Below, piece after piece: positions 40,014 to 46,840 of a stretch of 64,000 bases of DNA. This DNA comes from Streptomonospora nanhaiensis (GTDB lineage Bacteria > Actinomycetota > Actinomycetes > Streptosporangiales > Streptosporangiaceae), in the NCBI RefSeq assembly GCF_013410565.1, contig NZ_JACCFO010000001.1, positions 4,278,001 through 4,342,000 of the forward strand, written 5' to 3'. The position numbers and the translations under genes are program-made. Position 1 is the stretch's first letter; each line of letters begins with the position of its first letter. The notes under the pieces are model-generated. The model made no database searches and had not been told where the DNA came from. It worked only from the letters and a program-made list of their open reading frames with translations.

Positions 40014-40538
40014 ATGACCGAGACCACCCGTCCCGCCGCGGACGCCGCCGCCGACCCCGGCGCGCGCGCCCCCGCCGGCACCGCCTTCGTCACCGCCGAC
40101 ACCGACGCCGCCATGCGCGCCCTCGGGCGGCACATCGCCGGCCTGCTGCGCCCCGGCGACCTGCTCATCCTCAGCGGCCCGCTGGGCGCGGGCAAGACCA
40201 CGCTCACCCAGGGCATCGGCGAGGGGCTGGGCGTGCGCGGCCCGATCACCTCGCCCACCTTCGTCATCTCCCGCGTGCACCCGCCGCTGGCCGGCGGCCC
40301 GCCGCTGGTCCACGTCGACGCCTACCGCCTCGGCGGCTCCGCCGAGGTCGACGACCTCGACCTGGACAGCTCCCTGGCCGACTCCGTGACCGTGGTGGAG
40401 TGGGGGGAGGGCGTGGCCGAGGAACTGGCCGAGGACCGCCTGGAGATCACCATCGCGCGCCACCCCGACGACACCCGGGGGATCACGCTCACCGGTATCG
40501 GCGCGCGGTGGGCCGATGTCGCGCTCCGGCCGGAATAG
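40014..40538 (+). CDS. tsaE: tRNA t6A synthesis ATPase TsaE
   Basis: Encodes 174 residues. Walker A LSGPLGAGKTTLTQGI, then the family-specific SPTFVISRVH and VHVDAYRLGG, and VVEWGEGVAEEL near the C-terminus. TsaE binds the TsaB-TsaD pair and drives cycles of t6A37 formation on ANN-decoding tRNAs. It heads tsaE-tsaB-rimI-tsaD, with 11 bp to tsaB. Confidence 0.94.
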   Translation: MTETTRPAADAAADPGARAPAGTAFVTADTDAAMRALGRHIAGLLRPGDLLILSGPLGAGKTTLTQGIGEGLGVRGPITSPTFVISRVHPPLAGGPPLVHVDAYRLGGSAEVDDLDLDSSLADSVTVVEWGEGVAEELAEDRLEITIARHPDDTRGITLTGIGARWADVALRPE

Positions 40539-40549
40539 GCTGGCCAACT

Positions 40550-41227
40550 GTGCTGATTCTGGCTTTCGACACCGCAACCCCGGCCGTCACCGCCGCCCTG
40601 TGCCAGTCCGACGACTCCGGCGGGGTCCTGGTGCGGGCCGACGCCTCCACCGTCGACGCCCGGCACCACGGGGAGCTGCTGACCCCCCAGATCCGCGACG
40701 TGATGGCGCGGGCGGGCGCGGAGCTGACCGAGGTCACCCACATCGCGGTGGGGATCGGCCCCGGCCCCTACACCGGGCTGCGGGTCGGGCTGGCCACCGC
40801 CCACGCGCTGGCCGACGCCCTGGGCGTGCCCTGCCACGGGGTCGCCACGCTGGACGCCCTCGCCCTGGCCTCCGGCCGCGACGAGCCGTTCATCGCGGCC
40901 ACCGACGCCCGCCGCAAGGAGGTGTTCTGGGCGCGCTACGCCGACAGCCGCACCCGCACCGGCGAGATCTCCGTGGACCGGCCCGCCGACATCGACACCG
41001 GGGGGCTGCCGGTCATCGGCCACGGCGCGCGGCTCTACACCGAGGTCTTCGGCGCCGCCGCGGCAGACCCCGAGCCGCTGTACCCCACCGCCGCCGCGAT
41101 CGGCGAGGTCGCCCTGCGCCGCCTGGCGGCGGGCGAGCCGCTGCCCGAGCCCCGGCCGCTCTACCTGCGCCGCCCCGACGCCGTCCTGCCGGGGGCGCCG
41201 AAGAAGGTGCGGCAGTGGCAGGCGTGA
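40550..41227 (+). CDS. tsaB: tRNA t6A synthesis protein TsaB
   Basis: Encodes 225 residues from a GTG. ASKHA fold with ILAFDTATPAVTAAL at the N-terminus and the hallmark VGIGPGPYTGLRVGLATAHA. It is the non-catalytic partner of TsaD. Its stop overlaps the next gene's GTG (GTGA). Confidence 0.94.
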   Translation: MLILAFDTATPAVTAALCQSDDSGGVLVRADASTVDARHHGELLTPQIRDVMARAGAELTEVTHIAVGIGPGPYTGLRVGLATAHALADALGVPCHGVATLDALALASGRDEPFIAATDARRKEVFWARYADSRTRTGEISVDRPADIDTGGLPVIGHGARLYTEVFGAAAADPEPLYPTAAAIGEVALRRLAAGEPLPEPRPLYLRRPDAVLPGAPKKVRQWQA

Positions 41228-41931
41228 ACCGCGGCTTCCACGTCCGGCCGATGACGGAGTACGACATCGGGCCGATCATGGCCCTGGAGAACGACCTGTT
41301 CGGGGCCGACGCCTGGAGCGAGTCCATGCTCCGCTCGGAGTTCGCCGAACCCACCCGGCACTACGTCGTCGCCTGCCGCGACGACACGGCCGAGGGCGGC
41401 GCCGGGACGGGTTCGGACGGCGGGGGGCCGGTGCTGGGCTACGCCGGGCTGCGCTCGGTGCCGCCCGAGGGCGACGTGCAGACCATCGCCGTGGACCGCG
41501 CCTGGTGGGGGCGGGGCATCGCCACCGCGCTGCTGACCGAGCTGCTGACCCGGGCCTACTCCCAGGAGGTCACCGACGTGTTCCTGGAGGTCCGCTCGGA
41601 CAACCGGCGCGCCCAGGAGCTGTACCGGCGCTTCGGCTTCGTCGACATCGGGGTGCGCCGCAACTACTACCGCGACGCCGACGCGATCGTGATGCGCTGC
41701 TCGCAGGTGGCGAGCGCGCTCGTCCAGACGGGCGGGGGCGAGGTCGGCGAGGCACCGGAGGCCGGCTCCCCCGACGACCCCCTTGAGGGCACCGAGCCGC
41801 TGCCCGGCGCCCGCGCGAGCGGACCGGTCGGCTTCGGCGCCGCGTTCGCCGACTCGCACGACGGCGGCATGACCGACACGACGGACCCGGCGGGCGGCCG
41901 CGACGCGGCGCCGGGTGAGGAGAAGGCGTGA
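41224..41931 (+). CDS. rimI: Ribosomal-protein-alanine acetyltransferase RimI with C-terminal extension
   Basis: Encodes 235 residues from the GTG overlapping the tsaB stop (GTG at 41215 and ATG at 41251 are alternatives). The GNAT core (1-165) has [16 protein letters not shown], the acetyl-CoA loop [16 protein letters not shown] and [17 protein letters not shown]. Typical RimI is about 150-165 residues; here a further 70 residues of low-complexity Gly/Pro/Asp sequence follow, and the loop at 55-68 is Gly-rich. The position between tsaB and tsaD is conserved. The stop overlaps the tsaD start. Confidence 0.9.
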   Translation: MNRGFHVRPMTEYDIGPIMALENDLFGADAWSESMLRSEFAEPTRHYVVACRDDTAEGGAGTGSDGGGPVLGYAGLRSVPPEGDVQTIAVDRAWWGRGIATALLTELLTRAYSQEVTDVFLEVRSDNRRAQELYRRFGFVDIGVRRNYYRDADAIVMRCSQVASALVQTGGGEVGEAPEAGSPDDPLEGTEPLPGARASGPVGFGAAFADSHDGGMTDTTDPAGGRDAAPGEEKA

Positions 41932-42971
41932 TGAGTTCGATGGACCAGCCCCTGATCCTGGGCATCGAGACCTCCTGCGACGAGACCGGAGTGGGCCTCG
42001 TCCGGGGCTGCGAACTGCTCGGCGACGAGGTCGCCTCCAGCGTCGACCAGCACGCCCGCTTCGGCGGGGTGGTGCCCGAGGTCGCCAGCCGGGCGCACCT
42101 GGAGGCCATGACGCCCACCGTGCGCCGCGCCCTGGACTCCGCCGGGGTGAAGCTGGCCGACGTGGACGCGATCGCGGTCACGGCCGGCCCCGGCCTGGCG
42201 GGCGCGCTGCTGGTGGGGGTGTCGGCGGCCAAGGCCTATGCCATGGCGCTGGGCAAGCCGCTGTACGGGGTGAACCACCTGGTGGGGCACGTCGCGGTGG
42301 ACCAGCTGGAGCACGGGCCGCTGCCCAAGCCCGCCATCGCGCTGCTGGTGTCGGGCGGCCACACCTCGCTGCTGCTGGTGCGCGACCTGGCCACCGACGT
42401 GCAGTCGCTGGGCGACACCGTGGACGACGCGGCGGGCGAGGCCTACGACAAGGTGGCGCGGCTGCTCAACCTGCCCTACCCGGGCGGCCCGCCCATCGAC
42501 CGCGCCGCCCGCGAGGGCGACGCGCGGGCGATCCGCTTCCCGCGCGGCAAGTGGGGGGACGGCACCTACGACTTCTCGTTCTCCGGGCTGAAGACCGCGG
42601 TGGCGCGGTGGGTCGAGGACAGCGTCCGCGACGGCCGCGAACTGCCCGTCAACGACATCGCGGCGGGCTTCCAGGAGTCGGTGGTGGACGTGCTGACCCG
42701 CAAGGCCGTGGACGCCTGCCTGGAGCACGGCGTCGAGCACCTGGTGATCAGCGGGGGCGTGGCGGCCAACTCCCGGCTGCGCGCCCTGGCCGAGCAGCGC
42801 TGCGCCGAGGCCGGCGTCCACCTGCGCGTGCCGCGACCGCGCCTGTGCACGGACAACGGCGCGATGATCGCCGCCCTGGGCGCCGAGATCGTCGCCGCCG
42901 GCCTCCCGCCGTCGAGCCTCACCCTCGCCACCGACACCTCACTGCCGGTGGACCGCCCGCTGGCCGCCTAG
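41931..42971 (+). CDS. tsaD: tRNA N6-threonylcarbamoyltransferase TsaD
   Basis: Encodes 346 residues (GTG at 41928 is an equally possible start). Kae1 family: [16 protein letters not shown], metal-binding [45 protein letters not shown] and [13 protein letters not shown]. It transfers the threonylcarbamoyl group to A37. Ribosome site GAGGAGAAGG. It is followed by a perfect 36-bp palindrome. Confidence 0.96.
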   Translation: MSSMDQPLILGIETSCDETGVGLVRGCELLGDEVASSVDQHARFGGVVPEVASRAHLEAMTPTVRRALDSAGVKLADVDAIAVTAGPGLAGALLVGVSAAKAYAMALGKPLYGVNHLVGHVAVDQLEHGPLPKPAIALLVSGGHTSLLLVRDLATDVQSLGDTVDDAAGEAYDKVARLLNLPYPGGPPIDRAAREGDARAIRFPRGKWGDGTYDFSFSGLKTAVARWVEDSVRDGRELPVNDIAAGFQESVVDVLTRKAVDACLEHGVEHLVISGGVAANSRLRALAEQRCAEAGVHLRVPRPRLCTDNGAMIAALGAEIVAAGLPPSSLTLATDTSLPVDRPLAA

Positions 42972-42982
42972 AAGCAGCCGGC

Positions 42983-43018
42983 GGGCCCGGAGCGGCGGCG
43001 CGCCGCCGCTCCGGGCCC
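42983..43018. terminator. Perfect 36-bp palindrome between convergent genes
   Basis: Arms 42983-43000 and 43001-43018 are exactly complementary. It lies between the convergent tsaD and DinB/MDMPI-like genes and can act on both. Confidence 0.8.
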
Positions 43019-43054
43019 CGGTGCGGAGGATGGCCCGATCCCGCCGGACCGGAC

Positions 43055-43711
43055 TCAGCGCACCCGGCCGTCCCACTGCCAGGACGTCCGCCGGGCCAGG
43101 CCCGGCAGCGCCGCGCGGCCCGTGCACCACAGCAGGGTCGCGGCCGGGGCGTGGCCGCCGGGGGCGTCCGGGAAGAGGCGGGCCAGTGCCGCCGCGCCGA
43201 GGTCGCCCGGCATGGTCCAGGCCAGGCCGAGCGACCGGCCGATGTCGTGGGTGTGCACGAGCAGTTCGACCACCCCCATGGCCGCGAACCCGGCCGCGTC
43301 GGCGTGGCCCCAGGGGTGCCACGCTCGGACCTCCTCGGGCGTGTCCCGCACCGTCGTGGTGAGCAGGGACGCGGCGATCCGCAGCCCTTCCACGCAGTCG
43401 GCGATCGGTGCCTGGGGGTCGAGCGAGCCGAAGAGGGTGATGTAGCGGTCGCGCGGCCGGGCGATGAGCAGCCCGGCGTAGCCCAGCAGCCCGAGCGCCA
43501 GGTGGTCGAGCGTCTGCCGGCAGGACCAGTCCAGGCCGTGGGCCGGGCGCGACCAGTCCCGGTCGGCGGCCGCCAGCAGGGCGTCCAGGCAGGTGTCGGC
43601 GGCGGTCGTGAGCAGGCGGGGCCACGTCCGGACCGCGTCCGCGGGCCGTCCCGGGGCCGCGGCCGGGGAACGGGCGGCGGTCGGGGAGAGGGGGCCGGAT
43701 GCGGAGGTCAC
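43055..43711 (-). CDS. DinB/maleylpyruvate-isomerase-like (mycothiol-dependent type) protein
   Basis: Encodes 218 residues. MDMPI-type four-helix fold: a His in the first helices (CRQTLDHLALGLLGYAG) and the C-terminal metal motif VVELLVHTHDIGRSLG, typical of mycothiol-dependent enzymes of the DinB superfamily. The exact reaction is unknown. Its ATG overlaps the TGA of the upstream gene remnant (ATGA), showing it was once the second gene of a coupled operon with an imine-reductase-like enzyme. Confidence 0.83.
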   Translation of the reverse strand: MTSASGPLSPTAARSPAAAPGRPADAVRTWPRLLTTAADTCLDALLAAADRDWSRPAHGLDWSCRQTLDHLALGLLGYAGLLIARPRDRYITLFGSLDPQAPIADCVEGLRIAASLLTTTVRDTPEEVRAWHPWGHADAAGFAAMGVVELLVHTHDIGRSLGLAWTMPGDLGAAALARLFPDAPGGHAPAATLLWCTGRAALPGLARRTSWQWDGRVR

Positions 43712-43965
43712 CGCGCCTCCACCGGCGCGCGCAGGACCTCGACCACTCCGGCGAAGCTGTCGGCGCCGTGCCCGGCCGCGGCGGCCCGCTCCATCAGGCC
43801 CTTGAGCAGTTCGGGCAGGCCGGTGTCGATCCCGCGCGTCCGGGCCGCGTGGACGAGGTGGTCCACGGCCGCGATCTGCACGTCCACCGTGGCGTCGTCA
43901 CCGGGGTAGCGGCCGGCGTCCACCTGGGACGCGTTCGCGCCTGAGCGGTGGTTGCGGAGGACCAC
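43708..43965 (-). pseudogene. C-terminal remnant of an imine reductase/6-phosphogluconate dehydrogenase-like gene
   Basis: The last 85 codons before a TGA encode a recognisable C-terminal helical domain of NADP-dependent beta-hydroxyacid-dehydrogenase-like or imine-reductase proteins (VDAGRYPGDDATVDVQIAAV, GLPELLKGLMERAAAAGHG). Full-length members are about 290 residues; the Rossmann half is missing. The GTG at 43965 has no ribosome site. The break point is near 43960, right where the CDPS side begins, so truncation probably accompanied insertion or rearrangement there. Confidence 0.75.
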
Positions 43966-44105
43966 GTTCGCAGGGTGCCGCCCGCCGGAGCAGTGACAGC
44001 GGTGACGGTCTTCGCCAAATTCCTGCCACCCCCGCCCGGGGGCGGACCGGGGGAGCCGCGCGCCTCGCGCGCCGCGCCCCCGGCCGGGGCCGGTGTGCGG
44101 GGCCG

Positions 44106-44828
44106 TCAGGCCGGGTCCGCGGCGGGGGCCGCGGGGCGGATGGTGGCATAGCCCTGCCAGGGCGGGGCCTGGAGCACGGACTTTCCGGCGAAGACCAGTT
44201 CGGCCAGGGGCAGCCGCTGGTGGTAGAAGTTCAGCGACGAGGGCGCGCCGAACACGTCGGCGGACGCCAGGAAGAACGGCAGTTCGGCGATGAGGTAGCG
44301 CATGGCCCGTTCGACGCGGTCGGGGGTGAGCGGGCCGTCGTACCCCCGGCCGAGCAGGACGGCGCCGCTCATCTCCGCGCAGGTCTCCCACAGGAGGTCG
44401 TCCGCCTCCAGCGCCTGTTCGCACTCGGCGAGCCTTTCCTGGTAGACCGCGTTGTCCGCCAGGTCCGACATCCGGTGCAGGCCGTCGTCCTTCCGGGGCC
44501 CGCCGCTGCTTTCCCAGGCCCGCGCCACCCTGTTGCGCAGTACGTTGGTCTCGCCGCGCGCCTTCTTTTCCGCCCGGCGGTCGTCGTAGCCGAGCGCGCG
44601 GAAGGTGTGCGCCAGCGCCGAGTTGGGAACGACCACGTCCACGCGGGCGAATTCCGCGCACAGCCAGCGCAGCAGTTCCGCCATCAGTTCGGTGCGGAAA
44701 TAGCTGTTTCCGGGACTCACCCCGAAAACGACGTGCTGCCGCTGCTGCCAGACCGTTTGGCACGTTTCCGTGAACGGTTCCACGGTGAAGGGAGCCGGGC
44801 GGTGTCCGGCTTTTTCGTTCCTGTCCAC
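44106..44828 (-). CDS. tRNA-dependent cyclodipeptide synthase (NYH subfamily)
   Basis: Encodes 240 residues from a GTG behind GGAGG (4 nt). It aligns with AlbC-like CDPSs by motif: FGVSPGNSYF gives nucleophile Ser38 and Asn41, MRYLIAELPFF gives Tyr178 and Glu182, and FYHQRLP gives Tyr202-His203. The Asn/Tyr-His pattern places it in the NYH subfamily. CDPSs use two aminoacyl-tRNAs to make a 2,5-diketopiperazine; the amino acids cannot be read by eye. The basic helix (DDRRAEKKARGETNVLRNRV) would bind tRNA. It lies 20 bp after an AMP-ligase gene on the same strand, clearly one operon. No cyclodipeptide oxidase, P450 or methyltransferase is adjacent. Confidence 0.94.
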   Translation of the reverse strand: MDRNEKAGHRPAPFTVEPFTETCQTVWQQRQHVVFGVSPGNSYFRTELMAELLRWLCAEFARVDVVVPNSALAHTFRALGYDDRRAEKKARGETNVLRNRVARAWESSGGPRKDDGLHRMSDLADNAVYQERLAECEQALEADDLLWETCAEMSGAVLLGRGYDGPLTPDRVERAMRYLIAELPFFLASADVFGAPSSLNFYHQRLPLAELVFAGKSVLQAPPWQGYATIRPAAPAADPA

Positions 44829-44848
44829 TGCGCCTCCGTGTGTCGTGC

Positions 44849-46462
44849 CTACGTCCAGCGGCCGGTGCCGGGGCGCTCGGCCTCGCCGAGGTGCCGGCGG
44901 CGCAGTTCCTCCCGGCGGACCTTGCCGGTGCCGGTGCGGGGCATGTCCGCGAGGGCGATCACGACGGGGTCGGCGAGGTCGGGCAGGCCGCGCGCCGCCC
45001 GCCGCCACACCTCGGGGTCGAGCCGGCCGTCGGGCGTGGCGACGACGGGCACCGGCGGACCGCCGCTGACCGCCAGCAGCGCGACGTCGTGCCGCGGGGG
45101 CAGGTGGTCGACGAGGACGTCCTCCAGTTCCAGGCAGCTCAGGCCGGGCGTGTGGTTGACCTCCCGGTCGAGCAGCTTGACGCTTCCGGTGCGGGTCCTG
45201 ATCCCGATGTCGCCGGTGTTCCACCACTCGCCGACGGCCTTCTCCCGCCAGCGTTCCGGTTCGCCGTAGTAGCCGACGCAGCGCGCCTTGGTGCGGGCGA
45301 ACACCAGGCCGGGCCGGCCGTCGGGCACCGGTTGGAAGGTCTGCGGGTCCACCACCTTGATCTGGACGAAGGTGGGCATCGGGCGGCCCACCGTGCGCGG
45401 GCCGGGCTCCTCGTCGCGGCGGCGGTTGGCGGTGCGGCGGGTGATGAACGTCATCCCCAGGCCGCCGGTCTCGGACTGGCCGTATCCGTACCGCCACAGG
45501 GGGAACGGGTGTTGGGAGGCGTTCAGGAAGGACCGGATCGTCGACCAGTACACGGCGTCGAACGTGCTCGCGAACATCCGGACGGAGGAGAACACGTTGC
45601 TGGCGCGCTCGCGGGCGAGGTCCTCCAGGTTGGTGAAGTCGATCGGCAGCGCCTCGATCACGGTGGGCGGGTGCTCGCGGAACAGCGGCCGGACGGTCGC
45701 GGGGTCGCTGTCGCTCATCAGCAGGACCTTGGCCGGCGCCAGGGTCAGCACGGAGTAGATCCAGGTGAAGGCGCGGGCGTGGACGTAGGGCATGAACACG
45801 GCCACCGTGTCGGAGCGGCGGAACGTGATCGGCGGCAGGTGGCGGCACTCCAGCCGGGCCATCTGGCCCTGGAGCTTGGCCGGCGTGTACATGATGAGCT
45901 TGGGCACGCCCGTGGTCCCCGACGTGTGGGTGAGCATCATCAGCTCGTTGTTGGGGCGCGGCGCCGGCGCGGGCTCGGGGGCGCCCTCCAGTTCGGCCAG
46001 GGTGAGGGCGCCGGGCACGCCGCCGTCCAGCGACAGTGTGCGGTCGGCGAAGGACGCGAGCGGCTTCCCGTCGCCGTCGGCGGGGGTCAGCCGCCGCCGG
46101 TCGCTGATCAGCAGCGCGGGCTCCACCCGCTGGAGCAGCGCCCGCACCGCGTCGTCGGGCAGCAGGCCCGAGAGCATCACCGGAACCGCGCCGATCCGGC
46201 TCGCCGCGGCGGCCAGCAGCACGCAGTCGAAGTGGTTGTCCTTGAACACGGCGACCCGGTCGCCGGAGCGGACCCCGGCCGCGTGCAGGGCCGCCGCAGT
46301 GCCGCGCACGCAGTCGGCCATTTCGCCGATGTCGAGGAGGGTGCGGCCCCGCGGGTCGATGTCAAGCGGCCGGCTGAGGCGGAAGACCATGGGCTTGCCC
46401 GTTCGCGCCCTGCGGTCGAAGAGGAGTCCTAAATTGGATTTCCAGAGTTGGTTGTTGCGCAT
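44849..46462 (-). CDS. AMP-forming acyl/aryl-acid ligase encoded with the cyclodipeptide synthase
   Basis: Encodes 537 residues, the length of a full ANL adenylation enzyme. Core motifs: THTSGTTGVPK (178-188, ATP P-loop), YGYGQSETGG (325-334), WWNTGDIG (413-420) and the C-terminal catalytic Lys514 in PRTGTGKVRREEL. The hinge region (LLDREVNHTPG) departs from the usual R-D-x-I-K pattern. There is no carrier-protein domain. The ATG follows GGGAGAA; a TTGACG/TTGTCT promoter lies 70-98 bp upstream. It activates a carboxylic acid, possibly to acylate the diketopiperazine or make a CoA thioester; the substrate is unknown. Confidence 0.9.
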   Translation of the reverse strand: MRNNQLWKSNLGLLFDRRARTGKPMVFRLSRPLDIDPRGRTLLDIGEMADCVRGTAAALHAAGVRSGDRVAVFKDNHFDCVLLAAAASRIGAVPVMLSGLLPDDAVRALLQRVEPALLISDRRRLTPADGDGKPLASFADRTLSLDGGVPGALTLAELEGAPEPAPAPRPNNELMMLTHTSGTTGVPKLIMYTPAKLQGQMARLECRHLPPITFRRSDTVAVFMPYVHARAFTWIYSVLTLAPAKVLLMSDSDPATVRPLFREHPPTVIEALPIDFTNLEDLARERASNVFSSVRMFASTFDAVYWSTIRSFLNASQHPFPLWRYGYGQSETGGLGMTFITRRTANRRRDEEPGPRTVGRPMPTFVQIKVVDPQTFQPVPDGRPGLVFARTKARCVGYYGEPERWREKAVGEWWNTGDIGIRTRTGSVKLLDREVNHTPGLSCLELEDVLVDHLPPRHDVALLAVSGGPPVPVVATPDGRLDPEVWRRAARGLPDLADPVVIALADMPRTGTGKVRREELRRRHLGEAERPGTGRWT

Positions 46463-46840
46463 CCGTTCTCCCGCATTCCTTCGTTGGACTGGGATAACCG
46501 GTTCACAATCCCTGGGATGAGACCAGGGGCCAGACAACCAACCGCTTTTTCGCGCGTCAAGCTCACTTTTCACTTATGTCACATTGGCCGGATGTGGCCT
46601 TTGTGGGGAATTCTCAAACCAGTGCCCGGCGGTTAATCCGGGCGGTTTTCCGGTACCGTCCTTTCCAGGGATTCAACGGCTGGAAACGGGAGGTAGGCCG
46701 CATTCGGGTCCGGCGTGCGAGGGTGTCCCCACGCGCGCCGCGCCGGCGCGCGGAACACGGCGGGGCCGACCGCCGGAACGGCGGTCGGCCCCGACCACTC
46801 ACCGGGCCCGCGGGCGGCGTCCGCGCGCGGAGACGGGCGG
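46463..46840 (-). promoter_or_regulatory. AT-richer promoter region of the ligase-CDPS operon
   Basis: 378 bp. Minus-strand elements TTGACG (46555-46560) and TTGTCT (46532-46537) are 17 bp apart. AACCGGTT (46496-46503) is a small palindrome. The stretch 46430-46680 is visibly less GC-rich than the flanks, consistent with acquired DNA. A terminator for the next gene occupies 46762-46792. Confidence 0.55.
46762..46792 (-). terminator. Terminator of the coiled-coil gene
   Basis: A perfect 13-bp stem (46762-46774 with 46780-46792) and 5-nt loop lies 48 bp downstream of the coiled-coil gene stop on the minus strand. Confidence 0.8.

Noticed and set aside
43055-46462. Transposase or insertion-sequence ends around the CDPS operon
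   Set aside because: No transposase gene, terminal inverted repeats or target duplication could be seen; acquisition is inferred only from the truncated gene and composition.
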